Counted from the stretch's first letter, positions 1 to 8,113 are shown. The stretch is 11,850 bases of DNA from an uncultured Roseburia sp. (GCA_947070915.1 CAMTDY010000086.1:1-11850), one strand, 5' to 3'. The notes: generated by a model from the letters alone, not told the origin. Made by a program: numbers and translations.

Positions 1-340
1 GTGAACAGATCTTAAATACACTCCGCTCAATGCAGATGACCCTGCTTTCAAGGGAAAGTGGCTACATACCTTCTTACAAAAGAACTAACATCACAGATGC
101 ATTGCATAAGATTTTTGGCTTTCATACTGACTATGAATTCATCTCAAAATCCAGCATGAGAAGCATCATCAAGAACACAAAAAACAATCTAAAAGAAAAA
201 TAGCACACATCGATTCCATGAAAGAAATGGCCGCATCCCTTGCTATAAGCAGGGTTACGACCATTTTCCGTTTCTATAAGTGTCAAAGACGAGATTTTAC
301 CACGATTATAGGATAAGGTCAAATTGCAAATTAGATTTTC
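1..340 (+). mobile_element. 3' end of an IS1634/IS4-type insertion sequence (partial)
   Basis: The window opens inside an insertion sequence. The last 66 codons of its transposase are at 3-203, and about 100 bases of non-coding DNA follow. Positions 274-300 (TATAAGTGTCAAAGACGAG and onward) look like the terminal region, but the left end is outside the window, so neither the terminal inverted repeat nor a target duplication can be tested. The right boundary is therefore only bracketed between about 290 and 362, where the flanking open frame begins. On the minus strand this end contains TATAAT, as expected if it mirrors a left end carrying an inward promoter; that is inference. Confidence 0.55.
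3..203 (+). CDS. IS1634/IS4-family transposase, C-terminal fragment
   Basis: Frame 3 is open from the window edge to a TAG at 201-203 and gives 66 residues. It includes the stretch YIPSYKRTNITDALH followed by FGFHTDYEFIS and a lysine-rich tail. This matches, from memory, the end of DDE transposases of the IS1634 group in Clostridia (usual form: YIP.Y.RTDLTDALHE.FGF.TDYE). The full protein would be roughly 500-600 residues, and only the part after the DDE catalytic core is visible, so activity cannot be judged. The start lies outside the window. The family call rests on this short C-terminal motif; another IS4-related group is possible. Confidence 0.7.
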   Translation, partial: EQILNTLRSMQMTLLSRESGYIPSYKRTNITDALHKIFGFHTDYEFISKSSMRSIIKNTKNNLKEK

Positions 341-362
341 TGTGCTGTTTTCTGCCTGCTAA

Positions 363-1241
363 TCTCAGTTATGGAGTATCCCGATTGAAAAAAAGCCGGA
401 AGGAGATGTACCGCACCCCGAACACGCTTCCTTTATTCTGGAAGACGAATCGGTGGGCTGGGGCGGAGACTTTTATGCGGACGCCAATCAGATCGTCTAT
501 ATCACTTGCTACTATAGCTTTAAAGTTTTTGACCGCAGGACGGGAAAATATGTCAAGCTCAAAAATAACCCCGAAGATAAAAAAGGGATGCCAAACGATA
601 TTACTTATATCGAGGACTGCATGTGTGACGGGTATATACTGTTTCAGTGCAAATACGATGGATTGTATGTATATGAGCTTGGGTCTGACCATCTGACACT
701 GGTAGACGAGATGGCCCACGGAGCTTATATCTCCACAGGTTATGGTAAAAAACATCAGATCATCTATGAGCGCTGCGACACCTGCCAGCCGGGTAAGGGC
801 AAAGACGCGGGGGAAGCTCCAGACCATACCGCTTCTCTCTATATCTATGACTGCCTGACGGAGGAAAAACAGCTGTTTATGAAGGACGAACAATGGAAAG
901 AGGCATACAAAAAAAGCGGTATTTATAAGGATAACATGGAATATCTGGATGGATATGATTTTAGCTGGAAGTCGTTTTTCATAGACGAAAGTATATTATT
1001 CCTGATGGATTACGAGAACAAATTTGTATTTTCTATAAACCTGGAGGGTGATCAGACACCCCATTATGAACGCCAGCTGTCAGAATGGCTGCGGAAGACC
1101 GGTTATGAAGTAACTACCTTTGACCATGGCAGATGTTATACCTTGTATGAAAAGGATTCTGACGAAGAGGAAGAGTATAGTTCTATTTCTGGATATTACG
1201 ACCTGGGGAAAAATGAGTTTGTGGGGATAGAGCGCGAGTGA
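363..1241 (+). CDS. hypothetical protein lacking its N-terminus (probable IS-truncated gene)
   Basis: The frame is open from just after a TAA at 360-362 to the TGA at 1239-1241 (292 codons), but has no ATG near its beginning. The first usable start is GTG at 453, with only GGAAG as a weak ribosome site. The codons between 363 and 452 already look like protein (LWSIPIEKKPEGDVPHPEHA), so the gene has probably lost its 5' part next to the IS. I do not recognise the family. The product is soluble-looking, rich in Tyr, Phe, Asp and Glu, with repeated short hydrophobic and aromatic strands (SFKVFDRRTGKYVKL, GLYVYELGSDHLTLV, SLYIYDCLTEEKQLF). That pattern resembles beta-propeller blades of secreted or lipid-anchored proteins, which is inference. 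A missing N-terminus would have carried any signal peptide. A hairpin terminator follows immediately. It is probably a pseudogene, although a shortened protein from GTG 453 (262 aa) cannot be excluded. Confidence 0.6.
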   Translation, partial: SQLWSIPIEKKPEGDVPHPEHASFILEDESVGWGGDFYADANQIVYITCYYSFKVFDRRTGKYVKLKNNPEDKKGMPNDITYIEDCMCDGYILFQCKYDGLYVYELGSDHLTLVDEMAHGAYISTGYGKKHQIIYERCDTCQPGKGKDAGEAPDHTASLYIYDCLTEEKQLFMKDEQWKEAYKKSGIYKDNMEYLDGYDFSWKSFFIDESILFLMDYENKFVFSINLEGDQTPHYERQLSEWLRKTGYEVTTFDHGRCYTLYEKDSDEEEEYSSISGYYDLGKNEFVGIERE

Positions 1242-1244
1242 GAA

Positions 1245-1287
1245 AGAGAAAGGACTCCATCTGAATTCCGATGAAGTCCTTTCTTTA
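1245..1287. terminator. bidirectional intrinsic terminator
   Basis: AAAGGACT at 1249-1256 pairs with AGTCCTTT at 1275-1282. One mismatch and four more pairs (CATC/GATG) sit inside, with an 8-base loop, and the outer stem extends by a few A-T and G-C pairs. T-rich sequence lies on both sides (TTTCTTT on +, CTCTTTCTC on -). It begins 4 bases after the stop of the plus-strand truncated gene and 4 bases from the stop of the minus-strand kinase gene, so it can end both convergent transcripts. Confidence 0.75.
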
Positions 1288-1290
1288 CTG

Positions 1291-4200
1291 TCATTGTATA
1301 AACTGTTGTAAAGTACTCATGAGTACTTCAATGTCAAGTGGTTTGGCGATGTGCGCATTCATACCGCTTTTAAGTGCAGCCTCTTTATCTTCCTCCATTG
1401 CATTTGCCGTCATGGCGATGATCGGAAGGTTTCTCACATCTTTACGGTGCAGTGCCCGGATTGCCTTCGTGGCCTCGTAACCATTCATAACCGGCATCTG
1501 TACATCCATCAGAACTGCGTCATAATATCCTTCTTCTGATTTTTCTACCATTGAGACCGCATCGGTACCATCCGGCGCCGATTCGATCGTGAAGCCGGCT
1601 TCTTCCAGAATAACCTGCGCAAGTTCCCTGTTCAGCTCAACATCTTCCACCAGCAGCAGACGCTTTCCGCTGTAATCTATCTGCGTCCAGACCGTTTTCG
1701 TTGACGACGGTGCAGAGCCGCTAAGATTGTTTGCCGCCAACAGAGCCGTCTTCAGATCTGACATAAAAAGAGGTTTGGCACAAAAGGCAGTAACTCCCGC
1801 CTCCATCGCCTCTTCTTCTATATCCGTCCAGTCATAGGCAGTTAAAATGATGATCGGTGTATCATCCCCCACCACACTGCGGATCTTCCTTGCCGTTTCA
1901 ATTCCACTGGTTTCCGGCATCTGCCAGTCAATGATATAAGTATGGTAAGGATCTCCCTCTTCACAGGCAGACCTGGCACGGTATACCGCCTCCCTGCCGG
2001 AGGTGGTCCATTCCGAGCGCAGTCCGATATTTTTCAACATCTTGCTCACGCTGTCACAGACATTGAAGTCGTCATCCACCACCAGAGAACGAAGCCCCTC
2101 CAGAGCCTTGATCTGTTCAGCACTCTTTTCAACATCCTGAAGCTGCAGTGAAAGCCTGACCGTAAAAGTGCTGCCTTTTCCGACTTCACTTTCAACCGTA
2201 ATCTCTCCCCCCATCATATCGATGATGTTTTTCGTGATAGCCATTCCAAGGCCGGCGCCCTGTATACCGCTTCTTGTGGCAGTGGATTCACGCTCAAAAG
2301 GCTCAAAAATATGTTCCACAAACTCCTTTGACATACCGATTCCATTATCTTTAATGACAAAAGAATATTCGCCCCACCCATGCTTAAAAGTGGTATGCTG
2401 TATGATACGGAAACTCACGGTCCCTCCAGCAGGGGTATACTTGACGGCATTCCCCATCAGATTAATAAAAATCTGATTTAGTTTCAGCGGATCCGCTATC
2501 ACATCTTCATTGGTCACCTCAAAGGTATCAATAAACATTTCCAGCTGTTTTGCTTTTACCTGTGGCTGGATAATATTTACCAGGTTATGCATCAATTCCG
2601 GAATATTACATTCCTGGTTATGAATCTGTAATTTTCCACTTTCGATGCGGCTCATATCCAGGATGTCGTTGATCAGTCCCAGCAGATGGTTGCTGGAGGA
2701 AAGGATCTTCTGCAGGCAGTCCCTTACCTGGTCGGTGCGTTCCATATGGCTGGCAGCAATCGTAGCAAAACCGATAATAGCATTCATCGGCGTACGTATA
2801 TCATGGCTCATATTCGACAAGAACGTAGTCTTCGCCTGATTGGCATGCTGTGCCTGCATCAGGGCATCCTGCAGGGCCTGCGTCTGTTCCCGCTGCTTTC
2901 TGACCTGTTCCGTGATGTCTCTGGAAACTACCATGGCGATCAGATCCCCGGTATCCTCGTCACTGGTCATGATAAAGGACTGGCGGACACACATGGATGC
3001 TTCCTGCTCCAATCCTGCCCAATAATCCACATCCACTTCCTTATTTCCCCGCTCGTACTGGTTTTTCAGATATTCCACATTTACAACTGCAGTATAATCT
3101 TCCTGGGATTCCGGCAGCACAAACTGTTTCCAGCTTTCAAAGCACGTGGAAACTTTACAGGGAGCCGACAGTCCTGCCTGTTCCAGCAGGGAAATCTCTC
3201 TCCCATTATATACTCTGGTAACGTCCTGTTCTATGCGGTCTTTTGTCAAATTACACTCAAAAGTACTGAAAGAATTTGACATAATGGCAATCCTGTACTG
3301 TCGGTCTTTTCTGTTTAATACTGCCCGTTCCCGCTGTCCACGCAGCTCTTTTTCCTTCAGTTCTGTAATGTTCTGCCGAGTATATAAAACTCTGACCGGC
3401 AGTCCATCCTTTCTCTCCAGACATGCCACCAGAAGATGTTCCCAATCCTCTTTCCCCTGACGGGAAACATGACACTCATGCACTGCAAAATCTTTCGATG
3501 TAAGCATCTCTTTCAGCGTATCGATCTGGGCAAATTGGGAAAATGCTTTCTTCTCCTCTTCCCCAATGATATCTGCAGTGTGAAACTTTATGAACTCACT
3601 GTATACGCCTTCCATCGGAATACTGCTATTCAGAGGCCCGATTCCTGCCATGTAGGAATAACAGTCATGTTCCAGATCCACAATAAGGTAGCGGGAAGAA
3701 AAAAGAATATTTACGCCGCGGAGCACATCTCCAATCATTTTATTCTCAATCTCCAGCTGTTTTCTCCGTCTTCCTGCGCGGATCACCAGAAAAACGATAT
3801 AGAGTACAAAAAGAACAAGCAAGCAGGTTTCTAACATCACGCCTGCCTTATTTGCCCTGTTCACCATCCCCTGTGTGACATTCTTGGGAAATGCCTGTGC
3901 AAGAACATAGCGATACTTCGGCAGGTTAATGACACAGAGATTGTCTGTTTTATAGCCCTCTCTGCACAGAAGTGCAGCCTCGCCTCCATCCGTAAACACA
4001 GACCGGGCTTTTTGGGCAGCTTCCGAATCAATCACTCCGGACCCAGTCAGGTCATCCACCAGGTCAACACCATAAGATGAAGAGTCGGAACTGGCAATGA
4101 CCCTGCCCTCCTGGGTACACAAAAACACATCCGCAGCTTCACCGAAATAACTGGTATTCAGCATATCCCTCAGATAATCTTCCGCAAAGTACAATCCCAA

Positions 4201-4692
4201 AAACATTCCGGCCACTTTTCCATCATGGTACACCGGGGCATAAAAAACCATCATAGGTTTTCCTGTGAGCCTGGACTCTTCTACCGTCTCTAGACCGCTC
4301 TCCCCCCTCATTCCACTGGCAAAATAATTTCTGTCGGAGCTGTCGTTGGTTTCCCCGTTCGATGCAAGATTGATTCCGTCTGCATTGGTAAAACGGATGG
4401 CATCAAAGGTCGTATTATCTTCCAGTTCCTTCAGCATCTGCATGTTAACTTCGGAAAGGTTTCCGTTGTTACTGACCAGATAAGCAACATTCTGGATGCG
4501 CTGGATCCCATTATTAAATTCACTCTCAATACGGTTTGCCGTCTGTCGCGCACAGTCTTCCGCATAAATTCTATTCTGTTCCTGGATACGTCCCCTGTTC
4601 TGTGTTGTGTATATAAAAAACAAAACAAGTACAGCAGCCAGAAAAAGGATGGCATAAACGATAAGCTGCCATGTTTTCTTCTGTTGTTCCAT
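1291..4692 (-). CDS. membrane hybrid sensor histidine kinase with two receiver domains
   Basis: A 1133-residue inner-membrane sensor of a phosphorelay, numbered here from ATG 4692. Domains in order: membrane segment about 10-30; extracellular dCache-type sensor about 35-280 (motifs DRNYFASG and APVYHDGKVAGMFLG); second membrane segment about 285-306; PAS-like region about 325-445; second PAS-like region about 465-597 ending in DITE; short coiled coil; HisKA with SHDIRTPMN, phospho-acceptor His630; HATPase with N-box (LMGNAVKYTPAGG), G1 (DNGIG) and G2 (GAGLGMAI); receiver 1 with VVDDD and phospho-acceptor Asp922 (IIDWQMPE); receiver 2 with LVEDVELN and Asp1063 (LMDVQMPVMNG). All catalytic residues I can place are present. 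There is no HPt domain and no output domain, so phosphate must pass to a separate HPt or regulator that is not in this window. A GTG at 4704 is an alternative start; ATG 4692 is preferred because of the ribosome-site arrangement described at 4699-4750. It lies 124 bases after glyA on the same strand with no clear terminator between, so it may be the last gene of the purine/glycine operon. Ligand unknown. Confidence 0.93.
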   Translation of the reverse strand: MEQQKKTWQLIVYAILFLAAVLVLFFIYTTQNRGRIQEQNRIYAEDCARQTANRIESEFNNGIQRIQNVAYLVSNNGNLSEVNMQMLKELEDNTTFDAIRFTNADGINLASNGETNDSSDRNYFASGMRGESGLETVEESRLTGKPMMVFYAPVYHDGKVAGMFLGLYFAEDYLRDMLNTSYFGEAADVFLCTQEGRVIASSDSSSYGVDLVDDLTGSGVIDSEAAQKARSVFTDGGEAALLCREGYKTDNLCVINLPKYRYVLAQAFPKNVTQGMVNRANKAGVMLETCLLVLFVLYIVFLVIRAGRRRKQLEIENKMIGDVLRGVNILFSSRYLIVDLEHDCYSYMAGIGPLNSSIPMEGVYSEFIKFHTADIIGEEEKKAFSQFAQIDTLKEMLTSKDFAVHECHVSRQGKEDWEHLLVACLERKDGLPVRVLYTRQNITELKEKELRGQRERAVLNRKDRQYRIAIMSNSFSTFECNLTKDRIEQDVTRVYNGREISLLEQAGLSAPCKVSTCFESWKQFVLPESQEDYTAVVNVEYLKNQYERGNKEVDVDYWAGLEQEASMCVRQSFIMTSDEDTGDLIAMVVSRDITEQVRKQREQTQALQDALMQAQHANQAKTTFLSNMSHDIRTPMNAIIGFATIAASHMERTDQVRDCLQKILSSSNHLLGLINDILDMSRIESGKLQIHNQECNIPELMHNLVNIIQPQVKAKQLEMFIDTFEVTNEDVIADPLKLNQIFINLMGNAVKYTPAGGTVSFRIIQHTTFKHGWGEYSFVIKDNGIGMSKEFVEHIFEPFERESTATRSGIQGAGLGMAITKNIIDMMGGEITVESEVGKGSTFTVRLSLQLQDVEKSAEQIKALEGLRSLVVDDDFNVCDSVSKMLKNIGLRSEWTTSGREAVYRARSACEEGDPYHTYIIDWQMPETSGIETARKIRSVVGDDTPIIILTAYDWTDIEEEAMEAGVTAFCAKPLFMSDLKTALLAANNLSGSAPSSTKTVWTQIDYSGKRLLLVEDVELNRELAQVILEEAGFTIESAPDGTDAVSMVEKSEEGYYDAVLMDVQMPVMNGYEATKAIRALHRKDVRNLPIIAMTANAMEEDKEAALKSGMNAHIAKPLDIEVLMSTLQQFIQ

Positions 4693-4698
4693 CTGCCT

Positions 4699-4750
4699 TG
4701 GCACATTTTAGTTTGTTGTAGTACAAAGCTAAAATGTGCCAGCACCTCCC
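4699..4750 (-). promoter_or_regulatory. perfect hairpin inserted between Shine-Dalgarno and kinase start codon
   Basis: Read on the minus strand, GGGAGG (4750-4745) is a strong Shine-Dalgarno but lies 52 bases before ATG 4692. Between them TGGCACATTTTAG (4741-4729) is the exact reverse complement of CTAAAATGTGCCA (4711-4699). The inner 17 bases can add a 5-bp stem TTTGT/ACAAA with one bulged C and a 6-base loop. If the 43-base hairpin (4699-4741) is folded away, the spacing becomes 3 + 6 = 9 bases, which is close to optimal. No T-run follows, so it is not a terminator. The alternative GTG start (4704) lies inside the 3' arm. The inverted repeat is seen directly; a role in translation is inferred. 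Confidence 0.7.
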
Positions 4751-4816
4751 TTTTTGAAATTTCTTCTGCGGCGAGCACAACAGGATGTGATGATGCACAT
4801 CACTGGTACTATAGTA

Positions 4817-6055
4817 TTAGTACAACGGATACTTGTCTGTCAGCGTCTTCACGATCTCCATTGCTTTCGATTTGTTTGCTTCCACATCATCAATGAGCAT
4901 CGCGATGGCATCCGCGATCTGATCCATATCCTCCGTATTCATGCCACGTGTCGTCACCGCTGCCGTACCGAGACGGATACCACTGGTCACAAATGGACTC
5001 TGTGGATCGTTGGGAATGGTATTTTTGTTGGCTGTGATATTTGCCTCATCCAGCCATGCCTCTACCTGCTTGCCAGTCAGTCCCTTCTTCACCAGATCTA
5101 CCAGCATCAAGTGGTTGTCTGTGCCGCCGGAAACAATATCAATACCGCGGTTCATCAGCCCTTTGCTGAGTGCCTGGGCATTCGCCACAATATTTTTACC
5201 GTATTCCTTAAAGCTTGGATCCAGTGCTTCCTTGAAGCAGACTGCCTTGGCAGCGATCACATGCATCAGAGGTCCGCCCTGAATGCCAGGGAAAATAGAT
5301 TTGTTCAACTTATATTCATTGGCAAATTCTTCACTGGAAAGAATCATGCCGCCGCGGGGACCGCGGAGGGTTTTATGAGTGGTGGTGGTAGTCACATGGG
5401 CGTAGGGGATCGGGCTCTCGTGCACACCGGCTGCGATCAGCCCTGCGATATGTGCCATATCCACCATCAGGAATGCGCCCACTTCATCTGCGATCTCACG
5501 GAATCTCTTAAAATCAATCTTACGGCAGTAAGCACTGGCTCCAGCGATGATCATTTTCGGCCTGCATTCTTTTGCGATGCGCTCCACCTCGTCATAATCA
5601 ATAAATCCCTCGTCGTTTACTCCATAAGGAACAATATTATAATAGGTTCCTGAAATATTTGCCGGACTTCCATGGGAAAGATGTCCGCCGTGATCCAGAT
5701 TCATTCCCATCACGGTCTCACCTGGTTTTACAAGGGCAAAGAAAACTGCCATATTTGCCTGGGCGCCGGAATGGGGCTGAACATTGGCGTAAGTGCAGCC
5801 AAACAGCTCTTTGGCGCGGTCCCTTGCCAGATCTTCCACCATATCCACATACTGGCAGCCGCCATAATACCTCTTGCCCGGATATCCTTCTGCATACTTA
5901 TTGGTACAGGTGCTTCCCATCGCTGCCATAACGGCTTTGCTGACAAAGTTCTCCGATGCGATCAGCTCGATGTGGTCATTCTGTCTGCCGGTTTCCAGTT
6001 CCATCGCCTTGGCAAGCTCCGGATCCGCTTTTTTAACTTCTTCAAATGAATACAT
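4817..6055 (-). CDS. glyA: serine hydroxymethyltransferase
   Basis: A cytosolic pyridoxal-phosphate enzyme that interconverts serine plus tetrahydrofolate with glycine plus 5,10-methylene-tetrahydrofolate. It is 412 residues, the usual bacterial length. Visible signatures are LIASENFVS near 31-39, YAEGYPGKRYYGGC near 54-67, QPHSGAQAN near 93-101, the cofactor-contacting VDMAHIAGL near 198-206, and the Schiff-base motif TTTTTHKTLRGPRGG with Lys228. The start ATG at 6055 follows AAGGAG by 7 bases, which fixes the start. It lies 71 bases after purD on the same strand. Its glycine feeds PurD, and its one-carbon unit can be turned into the 10-formyl-tetrahydrofolate that PurN needs, so its place in the cluster is functionally sensible. 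Nothing unusual is seen in the coding region. Confidence 0.98.
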   Translation of the reverse strand: MYSFEEVKKADPELAKAMELETGRQNDHIELIASENFVSKAVMAAMGSTCTNKYAEGYPGKRYYGGCQYVDMVEDLARDRAKELFGCTYANVQPHSGAQANMAVFFALVKPGETVMGMNLDHGGHLSHGSPANISGTYYNIVPYGVNDEGFIDYDEVERIAKECRPKMIIAGASAYCRKIDFKRFREIADEVGAFLMVDMAHIAGLIAAGVHESPIPYAHVTTTTTHKTLRGPRGGMILSSEEFANEYKLNKSIFPGIQGGPLMHVIAAKAVCFKEALDPSFKEYGKNIVANAQALSKGLMNRGIDIVSGGTDNHLMLVDLVKKGLTGKQVEAWLDEANITANKNTIPNDPQSPFVTSGIRLGTAAVTTRGMNTEDMDQIADAIAMLIDDVEANKSKAMEIVKTLTDKYPLY

Positions 6056-6126
6056 AATCTATCTCCTTTTTAATTAATTATTTACCTGGTTAATCGCCGG
6101 GGCGATCTTGTTCCTTCCCTCGGATA

Positions 6127-7398
6127 CTATGCCTGGTCGATCGCCTTACCTATATCATTTCTCATATACTTATTCTCGAAAGTGATCCACTCTGTGGCGG
6201 CATAGGCGTTCTTTCTCGCCTCCTTCAGATCTGCTCCCTTGGCAGTCACGCCCAGGACACGTCCTCCGTTGGTGACGATCTGGTCCCCTTCAAACTTTGT
6301 GCCAGCATGGAACACATAATAGCCCTCCCTGCCCTCAAAGTTCTCAAAGCCTGAAATCACTTTTCCTTTTTCGTAATGCTCCGGATAACCCTCGGAAGCC
6401 AGAACGACACAGACCGCCGCATTGTCCTCAAATTGCAGATCGATCTCCTCCAGTTTTCCGTCGATGCAGGCGTTCATCACATCCACAATGTCATTTTTCA
6501 TCCGGGGCAGCACCACCTGCGCTTCGGGATCACCAAACCGGGCATTGTATTCCAGTACCTTCGGACCATCCGATGTGAGCATAAGCCCCACAAACAGGAT
6601 TCCCACAAAATCCCTGCCTTCTGCTTTCATGGCATCCATCGTGGGCTGGAACACCTTTTCCTCGCAGAATTTTTGAATCTCTTTATCATAGAAAGGCGTC
6701 GGGGAAAAGGTTCCCATGCCTCCGGTATTTAATCCTTCGTCATTGTCCTTAGCCCTCTTGTGGTCCTGGGCACTGGTCATCGGCTTGATGTGGGTCCCAT
6801 CGCAATAACAGAGAACCGATACTTCCCGCCCTGTTATAAATTCCTCGATCACAATGCGGTTTCCGGCGTCACCAAACTGCTTGTCCAGCATCAGCGTCTT
6901 AACGCCTTCCTTTGCCTCCTCCAGCGTATTGCAGATCAGCACGCCCTTACCAAGAGCAAGCCCGTCCGCCTTGAGCACGATGGGCATTTTGGCAGTCTCC
7001 AGATAAGCAAGTGCCACCTCCGGGGTATCAAAATTTTCATAGGCTGCTGTAGGGATCCCATATTTTTTCATGAGATCTTTGGAAAATGCCTTGCTCCCCT
7101 CGATGATCGCTGCATTTTTGCGTGGTCCGAACACCCGGAGCCCGCGCTCCTCAAAGACATCCACAATGCCTCCCACCAGCGGATCATCCATCCCGATGAT
7201 GGTCAGACCGATCTCGTTTTCCTGGGCAAAATCTGCCAGACGCTCAAATTCCATGGCCTGGATATTTACGCACTCTGCCAATCCGGCGATTCCCGCATTG
7301 CCCGGCGCACAATAGATCTTATCCACCTGGCTGCTCTTTGCCACACTGTCCGCAATGGCATGTTCGCGCCCACCGCTTCCTACAATGAGTACTTTCAT
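6127..7398 (-). CDS. purD: phosphoribosylamine-glycine ligase (GAR synthetase)
   Basis: Catalyses the second step of de novo purine synthesis: ATP-dependent joining of 5-phosphoribosylamine and glycine to give GAR. The 423-residue product has the N-terminal nucleotide-binding fold (VLIVGSGGREHAIA at 3-16), the central ATP-grasp part (LKADGLALGKGVL near 142-154, NTGGMGTFSP near 224-233) and the family signature EYNARFGDPEAQ near 283-294. The start is ATG 7398, preceded by GGAGGAAAATCAG (good Shine-Dalgarno spacing). A start 15 bases upstream (ATG 7413) is less likely, because that Shine-Dalgarno falls inside its second and third codons and no ribosome site precedes it. It follows purN by 22 bases, which suggests one transcript and linked translation. 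Its glycine substrate is the product of the downstream glyA. Confidence 0.98.
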   Translation of the reverse strand: MKVLIVGSGGREHAIADSVAKSSQVDKIYCAPGNAGIAGLAECVNIQAMEFERLADFAQENEIGLTIIGMDDPLVGGIVDVFEERGLRVFGPRKNAAIIEGSKAFSKDLMKKYGIPTAAYENFDTPEVALAYLETAKMPIVLKADGLALGKGVLICNTLEEAKEGVKTLMLDKQFGDAGNRIVIEEFITGREVSVLCYCDGTHIKPMTSAQDHKRAKDNDEGLNTGGMGTFSPTPFYDKEIQKFCEEKVFQPTMDAMKAEGRDFVGILFVGLMLTSDGPKVLEYNARFGDPEAQVVLPRMKNDIVDVMNACIDGKLEEIDLQFEDNAAVCVVLASEGYPEHYEKGKVISGFENFEGREGYYVFHAGTKFEGDQIVTNGGRVLGVTAKGADLKEARKNAYAATEWITFENKYMRNDIGKAIDQA

Positions 7399-7420
7399 CT
7401 GATTTTCCTCCATATTTAAA

Positions 7421-8047
7421 TTAATTTTGATGTTTCACGACTCCATCCACGATCCGGATCCGTCCGTTGGCGATATCGTCAATGGCCTGGGGCAGAATTT
7501 TCCACTCTGCCTGTTCCATCACCCGTTTCTGCAGAATTTCCGGGGTGTCATCGTCCCTGACTTCCACCGCTTTCTGGCTGATGATCGGACCTCCGTCCGG
7601 GATCTCATTGACAAAATGGACCGTGGCTCCTGTCACCTTGTTGCCCCGTGCCAGCACACTCTCATGTACTTTTAATCCATAATACCCCGGTCCACAGTGG
7701 GAAGGGATCAGGGATGGATGGATGTTGATCATCCTTCCATCGAAATGCTTTACAAAATTTTCGGGCAGAATCACAAGAAATCCTGCCAGGACAACCAAAT
7801 CAATCTTCTCTTTCTCCAGGCACCGGATCATCATCTCTCCGTATTCTTCCCTTGTAGAATAATCTTTCGGCGAGATCACTGTGCCCCTTACGCCAAAACC
7901 GGACGCGCGCTCCAGTGCATAAGCTCCTGGTTTATTACTGATCACCAGGCTGATTTCTGTATTGGTGATCCTTCCTTCCCTATGACAGTCCAGGATCGCC
8001 TGCAGGTTGGTTCCTCCACCGGAAACGAGTACCGCTGTCTTTGTCAT
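7421..8047 (-). CDS. purN: phosphoribosylglycinamide formyltransferase (GAR transformylase)
   Basis: Transfers the formyl group of 10-formyl-tetrahydrofolate to GAR, the third step of purine synthesis. It is 208 residues from ATG 8047, the usual length. The N-terminus VLVSGGGTNLQAI is the GAR-binding loop. Catalytic residues by family comparison are Asn108 and His110 (INIHPSLIP) and Asp151 (PDGGPII). The loop after HPSLIP reads SHCGPGYYGLKVH rather than the KFPGAHA style of the E. coli enzyme; from memory this form is common in Clostridia. A GTG at 8083 in the same frame has no ribosome site, whereas ATG 8047 is preceded by AAAGGATGAAGGAG and matches the usual N-terminus. It lies 66 bases after purM and 22 bases before purD. 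Confidence 0.97.
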   Translation of the reverse strand: MTKTAVLVSGGGTNLQAILDCHREGRITNTEISLVISNKPGAYALERASGFGVRGTVISPKDYSTREEYGEMMIRCLEKEKIDLVVLAGFLVILPENFVKHFDGRMINIHPSLIPSHCGPGYYGLKVHESVLARGNKVTGATVHFVNEIPDGGPIISQKAVEVRDDDTPEILQKRVMEQAEWKILPQAIDDIANGRIRIVDGVVKHQN

Positions 8048-8113
8048 CTCTCCTTCATCCTTTCCAAAATGCTGCCCAAGCACAACAAATAATAAATTGG
8101 AAGTTTAATTCGC

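Noticed and set aside
280..696. Plus-strand open frame with ATG 406 preceded by AAGGAG
   Set aside because: Apart from a chance-like Shine-Dalgarno its translation has no protein character and it runs out of frame across the better-supported 363-1241 frame.
369..893. 174-codon minus-strand open frame over the truncated hypothetical gene
   Set aside because: The plus-strand frame is longer, has a coherent acidic and aromatic composition and ends at a terminator. The minus frame has no ribosome site and looks like a shadow.
4784..4823. Small hairpins (GATGTG/CACATC and GTACT/AGTAC) between glyA and the kinase gene
   Set aside because: The stems are only 5-6 bp with no T-run, so they are not supported as a terminator. 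No convincing -35/-10 pair for a kinase promoter was found either; CTGACA with TAATAC at 18-base spacing lies across the glyA end and is too weak.
4736..5653. 305-codon open frame on the plus strand antisense to glyA
   Set aside because: The product is rich in His and Cys, with low-complexity features typical of an antisense shadow. glyA on the other strand is certain.
6075..6110. ATCGCC/GGCGAT hairpin between purD and glyA
   Set aside because: The stem is short with a tight loop and no T-run. Neither a terminator nor a glycine or tetrahydrofolate riboswitch is supported in a gap of only 71 bases.
8044..8058. Four-codon mini-ORF (ATG AAG GAG AGA TGA) overlapping the purN start
   Set aside because: The purine-rich tract serves as the purN ribosome site, and the mini-ORF lacks its own properly spaced Shine-Dalgarno.
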